A stretch of 14,126 nucleotides of DNA, taken from contig CALKWH010000154.1 in assembly GCA_938004375.1 (NCBI GenBank), positions 1 through 14,126 on the forward strand, in the 5' to 3' direction. The position numbers and the translations under genes are program-made. Of the stretch, positions 1 through 10,238 are shown piece after piece (within the stretch, counting starts at the first letter, position 1; every line of letters begins with the position of its first letter). The stretch is from an uncultured Pseudomonadota bacterium. Lineage in GTDB: Bacteria; Myxococcota_A; Polyangia; HGW-17. Under the pieces are notes generated by a model. The model was given only the letters and a program-made list of their open reading frames with translations. It was not told the DNA's origin and searched no databases.

Positions 1-48
1 CGAGTTCGTATTCGGTGACTGGAGTTCAGACGTGTGCTCTTCCGATCT
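1..48 (+). other. Illumina TruSeq i7-side adapter (artefact)
   Basis: Positions 15-48 match the TruSeq read-2/index adapter, from GTGACTGGAGTTC through the terminal GCTCTTCCGATCT. Positions 7-14 (CGTATTCG) sit where an 8-base index would lie, and 1-6 resemble the preceding P7 bases CGAGAT with one mismatch. This is library sequence, not genome. It stays in frame with the giant TPR gene on the minus strand, so an automatic translation would append false residues to that protein. Genomic sequence starts at 49. Confidence 0.97.
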
Positions 49-3000
49 ATCCTCGCCGTATACCTGGATGAGCAGACGGCGCACCTCGTCGTCGCCGGGC
101 ACCAACTGAAGGCTCTCCTCGAGGAGGGGCACGATGGTGTCGGCGGCGGCGGCGAGCTCCATGTGGACGCGTCCGAGGCGCTTGAGGACGTTGGCCCGGC
201 GGGTGGGCTCGGTGGCCGAACCCACTTTGCGGTCGGCGAGCTCCTGCAGGATGCGCAGGGCCGGCGCGAGCTGGCCGGTGCTCTCATAAAGCTCGGACAG
301 GGCGGTCAGGACCTTCTCGTTGGCCGGGGCTTTCTTCTGGGCGGTCTCGAGGACCTCCTGGGCGAAGGCGATCTCTCCCATGCGCAGGGAGACCTCGCCG
401 GCCTTGACCAGCAGCATCAGGCGTTCGCCCTCGTCGGCCAGGTTAAGGAGCGCCTTGTACACGCCGAGCACCTCGTGCTCGCGGTGGAGCTCCTCGGCCA
501 GGGCGACCAGGTTCTTGAGGATGGCGACGTGGCCGGGTCCGGGCTCGCCGATGTCGATCCAGAGGTTGTAGTAGCACTCGTAGGCGTCTGGCTTGCTCTT
601 GATCTCGTTGAGGTAGAGCTCGGCCAGGCTGTGGAAGAGGGAGAAGCGCGTCTCCGGGTTCGTGGCGGCCTCGGCCTGGGCGCGCAGGTAGCCCGCGGCG
701 GCGGCCTGGTCGCCCCGCTCGAGGTGGAAGTTGAGCAGGGCCTCGATGGCCGGCAGGTGGTCGGGCTTGAGGCGCACGGCGGTCTCCCACAGTTCGACCG
801 GGGCAGTGCCGCCCTTGCGCTGCTTGAGCTCGGAGTCCGCGGCCATGCACAGGGCGGCGGCCACCTCGGCGGCGAACTCTCCGGCCTGGGGGTGCTCCCC
901 GAGCTGGGCCAGCAGCTTGCCGGTCTCGCGCCAGCGGCCCTGCTGGTAACGGATCTCGCCCAGGGTGAGTTTCATGAGCAGCTCGTCGGGGTAGCGCCGC
1001 TCCATCTCCTGGAGCAGGGTGACCGCGTTCTCGATCTTGCCGGTGCGCTCCATCAGTTGGGCGTAACGGCGGGCCAGCCGGGACATCTTGCCGGGCTCGT
1101 CCTTGAGCTTCTTGAGCGCGTTCTCGAGGAGCTCGCCGGCGCGATCCCACTCCTCGCGGAACTCGGCCAGGTCGGCCAGGGCGAGGATGGCGCCCACGTG
1201 GTTGGGGTCCTCGGTGAGAGCCTCGCCCAGGATCTCGTAAGCGGTGTCGACGTCCTCAAAGTAACGCAGGCGGATCTCGGCCTGGCGCGTCAGGTTGCGG
1301 GCGCGGTCGTCCTTCTGGGACAACAGCCCGAAGCGCTGCTCGAGCATGGCCAGGGCCAGCGCCCAGTCTTCGAGCTCCTCGGCGAGCACGTACTGCGCGG
1401 TGAGGGCGTCGGCGTGGCCCGGGTTCCGGCGCAGCAACTGGGCGAAGGCGTCCCGGGCGCGGGCCGGATCGCGCACCTGGTCGCGCAGGGTGCGCCCCAC
1501 CAGGAAGAGGGCGGCGTCCCGCTCGGCGGGGTCGGTGGCGGCGGCGGCGATGCGCTGCTCCATCTGGACGAAGGTCTCCCAGTCCTTGTGGTCGTAGGAC
1601 ATCTCGGCGAGCAACTGGAGGGCTCCCATGTGGTCGGGCAACAACGCCAGCGCGCGGTCCAGCGAGGTGCGGGCGGCGGCCTCGTTGGCCAGCGAGCGCT
1701 TCTGGATGATGGCGAGCTGGGTCCAGAGGTTGGCCTTTTCGAGGGGCTCGTAGTCGGCCGTCTCGGAGTTGAGCAGGCCCTGCAGGATATCCACGCCGTC
1801 GGCGGCCCGGCCGATCTCCATGAACATCGCGCTCGCCTTGCGGGCGAACAGCGGGCGCTGGGTCTCCTGCCAGAGCTTGTCGTAGGTGAAGGCGGCCTCC
1901 TCGGGCCGGTTCAGTTTCTCGAGCACCTCGCCGAGGCGCTCCATGAAGGCGCACCGGACCTCGCCCGTGGAGCTCTGGATCTGCTTCTCCAGAATCTCCT
2001 CGAGCTCGCTCCACAGTTCGTGGGTGGTGTACAACTTGTCCAGGGCGCCCACGGCGACGGGGTCGGTGGGGGCGATCTCGAGGATCTCCCGGTAGATGTG
2101 GATGGCCTGGTCGGGCAGTTCGAGCTCGGAGACGGTGACGTGGGCGAGCTCGTGGAGGTGCCGGAGCTGGTCCTCCTCGGCGTCGGCGATGTCGGAGAGC
2201 TTGCGCAGGACCTCGGCGGCCTTCTGCCACATCTGGAGCTGCTTGGAGAGTCGCAGCACGGCCTGGAGGAACTCGAGGCTGTCGGGCTCCATGGAGAGCA
2301 CTTTGTTCCACCAGGAGTGGGCGACCTCGGGCCGGGCGAGCTTCGTCTCGTAGACGGTCGCGATTTCGCGCAGGAGGCCGATCCGGTCCTCGAGGGGAAG
2401 ATCGTCGAGGCCCAGCTTCCACTCCATGAGCAGGGCCAGGTTCTCCCACTGTTCGAGCTGGCGCAGCAGGGCGACCAGGGCCTCGTAGGCGGGCGAATCG
2501 TGGCTGTCCAGCTCGAGGATGGCGCGCAGGACGTCCTCGCGCTTCTGCCACTGCTGGATCTCGCTGTAGAGCTCAGCCACCTCGCGGTACAGGCCGATGG
2601 ACTGCGCGTTGTCCACGAGGCCGCCGGCGATCCGCTCGAGCAGGGCGCCGCAGGCACCGAGCACCGAGAGGGCCCGGCCCTCGAACAGGAACCACTCGCG
2701 CAGCTCCGGATCCAGCGGGTTGACCGACACCGCGCGGCCGAGGATCTCGAAGGCCTTGCGGTTGTTCTGGGCGCCATCCTTCCAGATGCGGGCCATCTGG
2801 GTCAGGTGCTCGATGTGCTCCTCGACGGTGGCGTAGGGGAGCATGGCCCAGGCGCGGGCGAACTCCTCCCAGGCGGACTCGGGGGGGGCCACGTCGCCGG
2901 CCTTCTGAGTGGGTGCCATGAGGTCCTGGAAGGCGATGTCGCTGTGGAACTCGGCCACGACCTGGTCGTAGGACAGGCCCTGGAGGCTGCCGGTGCGGAC

Positions 3001-6000
3001 CTCGATGAGGTCGGCGATGGCCAGGCTGTTGGTGGGGCTGGAGAGGACGAACTTCTGCTGGGCGGGCTCTTCCTCTTCGATGACCTCGAGCTCCTCGAGG
3101 TCGAGCTCCTCGAGCTCCTGGGTGTGCTGGCGGGCACCGCCGCCGGCCGGGAGCGTCATCTCGCCCTTTTCACGGCGGCGCTTGAGCTCCCGCAGACCGG
3201 CGGTCATCATGGAGTCGGGCTCCACCGGCCGGGCCACGCGCTGATCCGCGGTGTACACGCCCAGCACCCTGGCCAGGCGCCACAGTTCCTCCTGCACCTT
3301 CGAGTTCATCGGCTCGAGCAGGAAGGCGTGGAGGTAGGCGCGAAAAGCGCGCAGGGGGTCGCCGATCTCGGTCTCTGCGGTGACCGCGCACCGGCAGATG
3401 AAGTCGACCTTCTCGAGGGGATCGGCCAACTGAGCGAGGCGGATGCCCTGGACCACGGTGAGCAGGTCCCAGGAGGCGGTGGCCCGGGAGAGGCGCTCGA
3501 TCTCGTCGAGGACCTTCGGCTGGGCGGGATCCTCGCGGAAGGCGCGCTCCCAGCGGATCAGCGCGGCGGGCAGGTCCTCGAGCTGCTCCTCGTAGAGCCG
3601 GGCGAGGCGGGTGAGCAGCTCGAACTTGCGCTGGCCGCGGGAGAGGTTGTTGATCAGGTGCTCGTACAGGGAGGCGAGCTGGTTCGGCCCCTCGGGGAAC
3701 TGCCCGGACAGATCCTCGGCCTCGTACAGGAACTCCTCGTCATTCTGGTTGCGCATCAGGTGGCGGGTGACCCAGTCCATGGCCCGCGGGTAGTCCTTGA
3801 GCTTGGTGCGCAGGCAGTCGACGGTCTTCTGCAGGATGTCGCGGTCCGCGCTCCACTCCTCCTTGAGCAGGAGCTCGTACACGCCCACGAGCTGGGTCCA
3901 GTACTGGTGCTCGCCGGCGATGCGTTCGAGGACGGCGACCAGTTCGACCTCGGTGGGTCGAATCTGCAGTGCGATCCGATACCAGGCGAAGGCCTCCTCG
4001 GGGTTCTCGAGGCGGACGTCCATGAGCTCGCCCAGCCGGCGGGCGTGGACGAACTTCTTGTCGGCGTCGGGCTCCACCGTGTAGAGCTGGGTGGTGAGCT
4101 CGGCCAGCCGTTCCCAGCGGCCCTCTTTCTCGCACAGGTCCAACTGGAGCATCAGGGCGTGGGCGTTGGACGGATCCAGCGCGAGGACCTGGTCGAGCTG
4201 GTCGGCGGCGCGGGCGTCGTCGTGGAGTGTCTGCAGGTAGATGTCGGCGACCTGGAGGCCGTAGCGGACCTTCTCCTCGAGCGTGTCGGCCTTCTCGAGG
4301 AACTCGCGGTACAGGTCGATGGCGGCCTCGCAGTCCCCGGTGCTCAGGAACAGGCGGGCCATGCGCTCCTGCACGGGGCGGTCGCGGCGGGCGGGCTCGA
4401 CCTTCTCGAGCATGGCCAGCGCGTCGTGGGGCCGGTCGAGCTTCTGGTCGTAGATCTCGGACAGGCGCAGGGCCAGGTTGTTCACCTTCTCGGGTTCGGT
4501 GGTGCGCTGGATCTGGCCCTCCATCACCTCGACGAGCAGGTCCCACTGCTCGAGGGTGTAGGACAGCCGCGTGACGTGGGTGAGGTACTCGGTCTCCTCG
4601 GGGGCCTGCTCCCACAGCCGGCGCCAGGCCTCGAGGGCGCGCTGGGGCTCGCCGACCTGGCGCTCCCAGACCTGGGCCAGGCGCTTCCAGGAGGGGTCGA
4701 CCTGGGCGGGATCCGACGGCCACTCGCCCTCGCGCAGGCCCATCTCGAGCAGGTTGGCGTACTCGAGCCAGTTGCCGGTGCGCTCGTACAGGTCGAGCAT
4801 CCGCGGGATGACCGACTCGAGCTCCAGCCGGTTGGTCAGCACCTGCTTGAGGCAGCGCAGGGCGTCCTCGGGCTTGGAGAGGCGCCGGTCGTAGACCTCG
4901 GCGGCCTTGACGAGGAGCGGGGCCTGCTCCTCGGGATCCACGATCCGGGTGCTCCAGCGCTCGAGCAGCGCGGTGAGCTTGGGCCAGTTCTCCAGGCTCT
5001 CCAGGCTCTCCATGAGGGCGGCGAGGGCCTCGGCGTCGTCGGGGATGATCTCGAGGATCTTGGCGGCCACGCGCCCGATCTTGGCGGGATCCTTGAGCTT
5101 GTCGCGGGCCATGTCGAACATGCGGCGGAGGATCTCCTCCTGCTGCTCGACCGTGGCCTCGGAGAGCCGGGCTTCGAGCAACTGGAAGAGGTTCTCGACG
5201 TTGCCCTCCTGGGTGAGCAGCAGCTCCAGCGCGTCGTAGGCGTCGGGATCCCCCGGGGCCAGCTTGATGATCTCCTGATGGAGCTCGATGCAGAGGTCCA
5301 CGTCGAGCTTGCGCTCGAGCAGGGTGGCCGCGAAGCTGCGCATCAGGTCGAGGCGCGTGTAGTCGTCCGGGGCCATCGAGATCTCCTGCTGCATCTCGAC
5401 CTTGTAGCCCTCCCACACCTCGCGCTGCTGGACGATCTTCTCGTACGAGGCCTGCATCTTGGGGTTGTCCGGCTGCAGGCGGACCAGGAACTTCATGACA
5501 CGCTCGGTGCGCGCCAGGTCGCCGAGCTTGCTGCGGTAGATGGTGGCCATCTCTTTGAGCAGGTCGATCACGTAGGACGGATCCACGCCCTGGGCGTGGG
5601 CCACCCGCAGGGCGGTCTCCATGGTCTCGGCCTGGCTGCGCCAGTCGCCCTTCTCGCGGAAGTGTTGGATGTACAGGTCGAGCACCTCGAGGTTCTCGGG
5701 ATCCGAGGTGAGCAGCTCGTGCAGGTGCCGGGCAGCCTTGTCGGCGCGCCCCAGGCGGTCCTTGTAGAGCCGCACCAACTGGAGGCGGGCGTCCGAGGTC
5801 TTTTCGGGCGGGCAGGTGGCGACCTCGCGCTCCAGCAGGCGGGCCATGGCCTCCCAGTCCTCGCGGCGCTCCAGGAGCGCGATGAGCCGCGGGCGCACGG
5901 CCTCGGGGTTCTCGGCGGCCAGGTTCTCGTAGATCTTGAGGGCCTCGTCGGGGTTGTTCAGGTTCTGCTCGTGGACCTCGGCCAGGCGCAGTCCCAGGCG

Positions 6001-7005
6001 GATGCGGGTGGCGCCCTCGGCCCTTCCCATGGCGCCGGCGAACAGTTCGGCGAGCTCCTTCCACTCGCCGGCGGCCTCATGGATGCTCGCCAGCAGGGAG
6101 AAGGCCTCCTTGAGCTGGGGATCCTGGGCCACCGCCTGCTTCAGGGCAGTGACGGCCTTGTCGTTCTCCTGGGCGGCCCGGTGGATGCGGGCGATCTGCA
6201 AAAATGCGTGGGCGACCTTGCGGTTGGGCTCCTTCTCCTTGGGATACCGGCGGTCGAGGTAGACCTCGGTGAGCAGCGTGAGGATGCCCAGATCGCCCGG
6301 TAAAAGGCCGGCGGCCTCCGACAGGCTCTCCTCGGCGGCCTCGGTGTCGCGCAGGTTCTCGAGCTGGATGCGTCCGATGTCCAGGAGCCGCCGGGCGCGT
6401 TCGTCGGGTTCCCGCACGGACTTGAGCATGCCCTGGAGCAGAGGGAGCGCGCGCTCGAAGTTCTTCGCCTTCATGTAGAGTTCGGCCAGCCTGACCAGGG
6501 CGTCGGTGAGCTGGGGGTCCAGTTCGAACGCCGATTGCAGATGGGAGATCGCCTGCTCCTCGTGGTCCTCCATGGACGAGAACGCCATGCCCACCTCGTG
6601 GTGCAGTTGGGCGAGCCCGCGCCGATCCGAGCCCTGCTCGGCGACGAAGTCGATCTCTTTTTCGAGGATGGCCAGGTACCGCGGGGTGTCCCCCTTCTCC
6701 TTCAGGTACTCGCGGATCTTGCGGGCGTTGCGGCGGTGGCGCGGATCGAGCAGCACGCCCATGTACAAGAGCCTCATGCCTTCGGTTTCGTCGGTCAACT
6801 TCTCGAAGAGGAGGTCGGCGGCCTTGAAAAACATGTCCGCTTTGCGGATGTCCTCGTCCAGGGCGTTGCCGCGCAGTTCGTACAGCCAGACGAGGTCGGC
6901 CCACTTCTCCTCGGTCTGCCAGGTGCGGCGCAGGGCGGAGAAGGCCTCCATGGAAGTGGGGTCGTCTTCGAGCATCTTGCGATAGTCTTGTTCGGTCCGA
7001 GCCAC
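49..7005 (-). CDS. Giant tetratricopeptide-repeat protein, C-terminus cut by contig end
   Basis: This is a single open frame of 2319 codons with no stop before the adapter, so the protein is at least 2319 residues. The GTG start at 7005 begins VARTEQDYRK and is preceded by GGAGG (7015-7011) with a 5-base spacer; the first in-frame ATG, ten codons later, has no such site. No signal peptide or membrane segment is visible, so it is probably cytoplasmic. Degenerate helical repeats of about 34-40 residues fill the sequence. They show TPR hallmarks (small residue at position 8, A..Y or A...L in helix B, LDP-type turns such as FELDPQ and LALDPSN) and recurrent W-x-x-L/M signatures such as EWKELAELF, DWEAMARLL and RWERLAELT. 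Residues about 1256-1395 break the pattern with an acidic linker. TPR arrays are protein-protein scaffolds; the partner is unknown. Giant TPR proteins occur in myxobacteria (AgmK of gliding motility is one), but nothing here proves orthology. Only one TTA codon (6301-6303) was found. Confidence 0.9.
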
Positions 7006-7010
7006 GGGTG

Positions 7011-7015
7011 CCTCC
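7011..7015 (-). promoter_or_regulatory. Shine-Dalgarno site of the giant TPR gene
   Basis: GGAGG on the minus strand, five bases (CACCC) before the GTG at 7005. It decides the non-ATG start, because no comparable site precedes the in-frame ATG at 6975. Confidence 0.75.
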
Positions 7016-7062
7016 TTCGACGAAAGATCTGCAGGTGCGCCTACCTTGACGCACATCGTACG

Positions 7063-7091
7063 TTCTTACAAAAGATTGGTCCGTCCGCCAA
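7063..7091 (-). promoter_or_regulatory. Weak candidate promoter for the giant TPR gene
   Basis: On the minus strand, TTGGCG (7091-7086, four of six matches to TTGACA) is followed after 17 bases by TAAGAA (7068-7063, three of six matches to TATAAT). The spacing is ideal but both boxes are weak. It lies about 60 bases upstream of the GTG. Better -10-like hexamers may exist for other sigma factors, so this is only a suggestion. Confidence 0.25.
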
Positions 7092-7170
7092 TTTTTCCGC
7101 GTTTTTTCACGGATTCCCAACGACGCGCGTGGGGGCAGGCCGGACCGGGGGTCGCTTCGGGCGCAATGAA

Positions 7171-7230
7171 TCTATCATAAAATAGGTGGATTCGTGTTCC
7201 CTTTTGAGCAGTTTTTTGGGTATATTCCGA
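7171..7230 (+). promoter_or_regulatory. AT-rich promoter region upstream of hutU
   Basis: This is the only strikingly AT-rich stretch in a GC-rich window, directly upstream of the hutU operon. It holds two -10-like hexamers with five of six matches to TATAAT: TAAAAT at 7178-7183 and TATATT at 7221-7226. Neither has a good -35 at 16-18 bases, so an activator or an alternative sigma factor may be needed. TATATT would leave a leader of only about 15-20 bases before the start codon. No clear HutC-type operator or terminator was recognised. Confidence 0.35.
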
Positions 7231-7236
7231 CGCGCG

Positions 7237-7243
7237 AAAGGAG
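7237..7243 (+). promoter_or_regulatory. Shine-Dalgarno site of hutU
   Basis: AAAGGAG with a five-base spacer before the ATG at 7249. It fixes the hutU start and excludes the 21 codons that extend the same frame upstream to 7186. Confidence 0.85.
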
Positions 7244-7248
7244 CTGGC

Positions 7249-9273
7249 ATGAACCCGGATTTCGACTTCAGGACACAGGTGGCCGAAGGCATCCCCGAGA
7301 CCCTGCCCGAACCTCCGCCCATGGACCCGGCGATCAGCCGGGCGCCGGCCCGCGGACTCACGCTCTCGGTCCAGGAGAAGCAGCTCGCCCTGCGCAACGC
7401 CCTACGGTACTTCCCCCCGCGCCATCACGCGGCGCTGGCCCCCGAGTTCGCCCGCGAGCTCGAGACCCACGGACGCATTTACATGTACCGCTTCCGTCCG
7501 TCCTACGAGATGCGCGCGCGACCCATCGACGCCTATCCGGCCCGCTCCCGCAAGGCCGCGGCCATCATGCTGATGATCCAGAACAACCTTGACCCCGCGG
7601 TGGCCCAGCACCCGTACGAACTGATCACCTACGGCGGGAACGGCGCCGTGTTCCAGAACTGGGCGCAGTACCGGCTGGCCATGCGGTATCTGAGCGAGAT
7701 GACCGACGAGCAGACTCTCATGATGTACTCCGGTCATCCCATGGGACTGTTCCCGTCCTCGCCATCCTCGCCCCGCGCCGTGGTGACCAACGGCATGATG
7801 ATCCCGCACTACTCCACCACCACGGACTACGACCGCTACACGGCCCTGGGCGTGACCTCCTACGGCCAGATGACCGCGGGGTCGTACATGTACATCGGGC
7901 CCCAGGGCATCGTCCACGGCACGACGCTCACGCTGCTCAATGCCGGCCGCCTGTACCTGGGGACGACCGACGGCCTGGCCGGGAAGACCTTCGTCACCTC
8001 GGGGCTCGGCGGCATGTCCGGTGCCCAGGGCAAGGCCGCGCTGGTCGCCCGGGCCGCCTGCGTCATCGCCGAGGTGAACCCCAAGGCGGCGGTCAAGCGC
8101 CGCGACCAGGGCTGGGTGCAGGAAATCGCCTCGGAGCTCGACGAGGTCGTCCGCCGGCTGGATCGGGCCCGGCGCGCCGGGGAGCCGCTCGCGCTGGCCT
8201 ACCTGGGCAACGTCGTCGACCTGTGGGAGCACTTCGCCCGGCACGACGTCCCCATCGATCTGGGCTCGGATCAGACCTCCCTGCACCTCCCGTATTCGGG
8301 GGGCTACTACCCCGCTGGCCTCACCTACGAAGAGGCCAACGCCCGCATGGTCTCGGACCCGGCGGGCTTCCGCGAGCTCGTGTCCGCCTCCCTGGTGCGC
8401 CACGCGGCCGCCATCGGGAAGCTGGCCGGGCGCGGGATGCGCTTCTGGGACTACGGCAACGCCTTCCTGCTCGAGGCCTCCCGGGCCGGCGCCGACGTGA
8501 CGGCCCCCGGGGGCGGCTTCCGCTATCCGAGCTACGTCGAGGACATCATGGGGCCCCTGTGCTTCGATTACGGGTTCGGCCCCTTCCGCTGGGTGGTCAC
8601 CTCGGGGCGCCCCGAGGATCTCGACGCCACCGACGCCATCGCCGCCGAGGTCCTCGAGGGGCAGGCCCGGACGGCGCCCCCCGAGATCAGGCAGCAAATC
8701 GCGGACAACCTGACCTGGATCCGCGCGGCCAGGGAGAACCGGCTGGTGGTGGGCTCACAGGCCCGCATCCTGTACGCCGACACCGAGGGGCGCGTCGCCA
8801 TCGCGCGGGCCTTCAACGAGGCCATCCGCGCCGGCCGCATCTCGGCGCCCGTCGTGCTCGGCCGCGACCACCACGACGTCTCGGGCACCGACTCCCCCTA
8901 CCGCGAGACCGCCAACATCCGCGACGGGAGCCGCTTCACCGCGGACATGGCCGTGCACAACGTCATCGGGGACGCCATGCGCGGCGCCACCTGGGTCAGC
9001 CTGCACAACGGCGGCGGCGTGGGATGGGGAGAGAGCATCAACGGCGGCTTCGGCCTCCTCGTCGACGGCACCGCCGAGGCGGCCCGCGCGCTGGAGGACA
9101 TGCTGTTCTTCGACGTGGCCAACGGCATCGCCCGGCGCGCCTGGGCCGGCAACGACGGGGCCCGCTTCGCCGCATCCCGGCTCCAGCAGTCCGAGGGCCG
9201 CCTGCGCCTCACCCCGGTGCACGAGTGCGCGGATCCCGCCCTGCTGGCGGCCGCCTTTCCCAGACCGGAGTGA
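7249..9273 (+). CDS. hutU: Urocanate hydratase (urocanase), long UROC1-like form
   Basis: This NAD-dependent enzyme (EC 4.2.1.49) converts urocanate to imidazolone propionate, the second step of histidine degradation, in the cytoplasm. The 674-residue product carries the family blocks in order: YGGNGAVFQNWAQ (128-140), YSGHPMGLFPSS (160-171), YGQMTAGSYMYIGPQGIVHG (205-224), SGLGGMSGAQGKA (251-263), CFDYGFGPFRWV (438-449), and the C-terminal GATWVSLHNGGGVGWGE (579-595). Common bacterial HutU is about 555 residues; the length and the MYSGHPMGLFPSS variant match the animal UROC1-like branch, which is also found in some bacteria. The ATG at 7249 follows AAAGGAG by five bases. No hutH, hutI or hutG lies in the window. 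The stop TGA (9271-9273) shares its final A with an ATG of the next frame, and the preferred start of the ABC ATPase is five bases further on, so hutU heads a coupled operon. Confidence 0.95.
   Translation: MNPDFDFRTQVAEGIPETLPEPPPMDPAISRAPARGLTLSVQEKQLALRNALRYFPPRHHAALAPEFARELETHGRIYMYRFRPSYEMRARPIDAYPARSRKAAAIMLMIQNNLDPAVAQHPYELITYGGNGAVFQNWAQYRLAMRYLSEMTDEQTLMMYSGHPMGLFPSSPSSPRAVVTNGMMIPHYSTTTDYDRYTALGVTSYGQMTAGSYMYIGPQGIVHGTTLTLLNAGRLYLGTTDGLAGKTFVTSGLGGMSGAQGKAALVARAACVIAEVNPKAAVKRRDQGWVQEIASELDEVVRRLDRARRAGEPLALAYLGNVVDLWEHFARHDVPIDLGSDQTSLHLPYSGGYYPAGLTYEEANARMVSDPAGFRELVSASLVRHAAAIGKLAGRGMRFWDYGNAFLLEASRAGADVTAPGGGFRYPSYVEDIMGPLCFDYGFGPFRWVVTSGRPEDLDATDAIAAEVLEGQARTAPPEIRQQIADNLTWIRAARENRLVVGSQARILYADTEGRVAIARAFNEAIRAGRISAPVVLGRDHHDVSGTDSPYRETANIRDGSRFTADMAVHNVIGDAMRGATWVSLHNGGGVGWGESINGGFGLLVDGTAEAARALEDMLFFDVANGIARRAWAGNDGARFAASRLQQSEGRLRLTPVHECADPALLAAAFPRPE
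9265..9270 (+). promoter_or_regulatory. Shine-Dalgarno site choosing the ABC ATPase start
   Basis: CCGGAG lies inside the last codons of hutU. It is eight bases before the ATG at 9279 but only two before the in-frame ATG at 9273, so the second ATG is the better start. Confidence 0.6.
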
Positions 9274-9278
9274 TGGCC

Positions 9279-10238
9279 ATGACCGAGCCGCTCCCCCTCG
9301 AGCTCACCCACGTTCACAAGCGGTTCAAGACCGGTTTCCTGAATCTGCGCACGGCGGTGGCCGTCACCGACCTGTCCCTCCAGTTGCGCACCAACGAGAT
9401 CGTCGGGCTCCTTGGTCCAAACGGCGCCGGGAAGACGACCACGCTCAAGATGGTGACCGGGCTGATCTTCCCCAGCGCGGGGCAGGTCCGCCTGTACGGC
9501 GAGCCCGTGGATCGGCGTGCCGCCCGTGTCCGGATGGGCTTTCTCCCGGAGAACCCGTACTTCTACGATTACCTCACGGCCGAGGAGTTCCTCCACATGG
9601 CCTGCGGCCTCGCCGATCTCCCGCTCGCCGGGCGCGGCGCCCGCGTCACCGGGATGCTCAAGAAGCTGGGCATCCATCACGCCCGGGCGCTGCCCATGCG
9701 CAAGTTCTCCAAAGGCATGCTGCAGCGCGCCGGCCTGGCCGCCGCCCTGATCCACGACCCGGACCTGGTTATCCTCGACGAGCCCCTCTCCGGGCTCGAT
9801 CCCATCGGGCGCCGCGACTTCCGCGAGATCATCCTGGACTTGAAGCGCGCGGGCAAGACCGTGCTATTCTCCTCGCACATCCTGCCCGACGTCGAGGATC
9901 TGTGCGACCGCGTGGCCATCATCGTCAAGGGCCGGCTCCGGGAGGAGGGTTCCCTCGCCGAGCTCCTCGAGCACGGCACCCGGAACACCGACGTCGAGGT
10001 GCGCTGTCCCCACGACCAGGGAGAAATCCTGGCGCGGGAGTTCCCCACGTTCGAGCGCGCCGAGACCCTGTCCGGGTTCCGCCTCGGCGTCCCCGTCGGG
10101 GCCGCGCTCCAGGTCGTCCTGCGCCGGCTGCTCGAGCTCGAGCTCGAGGTCCTGTCCGTTCGGCCGCACCGGATCTCGCTCGAGGATTTGTTCGTGGCCC
10201 ACGCGGAGTCCGCTCCGGGCGAGGAGGTGGCCCCATGA
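9279..10238 (+). CDS. ABC-2 type transporter, ATP-binding subunit
   Basis: This 319-residue nucleotide-binding subunit of an export ABC transporter hydrolyses ATP on the cytoplasmic face to drive its membrane partner. Walker A is GPNGAGKT (46-53). The usual Q-loop glutamine position reads FLPEN (88-92), with Glu as in many NosF-like exporter ATPases. The signature motif is the degenerate FSKGMLQR (143-150) instead of LSGGQ, followed by Walker B VILDEP (164-169), D-loop SGLD (171-174) and H-loop SSH (198-200). Residues beyond about 220 form the accessory C-terminal domain of exporter ATPases. An ATG at 9273 would add two residues but sits too close to the ribosome site. The stop overlaps the permease start in ATGA (10235-10238), which indicates translational coupling. 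The substrate cannot be told from sequence. The frame stays open far upstream through hutU, but that part is a shadow. Confidence 0.92.
   Translation: MTEPLPLELTHVHKRFKTGFLNLRTAVAVTDLSLQLRTNEIVGLLGPNGAGKTTTLKMVTGLIFPSAGQVRLYGEPVDRRAARVRMGFLPENPYFYDYLTAEEFLHMACGLADLPLAGRGARVTGMLKKLGIHHARALPMRKFSKGMLQRAGLAAALIHDPDLVILDEPLSGLDPIGRRDFREIILDLKRAGKTVLFSSHILPDVEDLCDRVAIIVKGRLREEGSLAELLEHGTRNTDVEVRCPHDQGEILAREFPTFERAETLSGFRLGVPVGAALQVVLRRLLELELEVLSVRPHRISLEDLFVAHAESAPGEEVAP

Noticed and set aside
3740..6064. A 774-codon minus-strand open frame, with others at 1256-2551 and 6077-7120
   Set aside because: These are out of frame with the TPR gene on the same strand and give Arg/Pro/Gly-rich low-complexity translations typical of shifted GC-rich frames.
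34..6303. A 2089-codon plus-strand open frame
   Set aside because: It is the exact codon-register antisense of the TPR gene. It stays open because the sense strand lacks TTA, CTA and TCA codons, and it ends at the single TTA (6301-6303). Its first codons lie in adapter, and its translation is a Leu/Gly/Glu-biased shadow without domain motifs.
7046..7074. TTGACG at 7046-7051 as the -35 of hutU
   Set aside because: The sequence 17 bases downstream (CAAAAG) is not a -10, and the site is about 200 bases from the start codon.
8223..9272. A 350-codon upstream extension of the ABC ATPase frame
   Set aside because: It lies inside hutU in another frame and is Arg/Pro/Gly-rich. The ATPase homology and ribosome site place the start at 9279.
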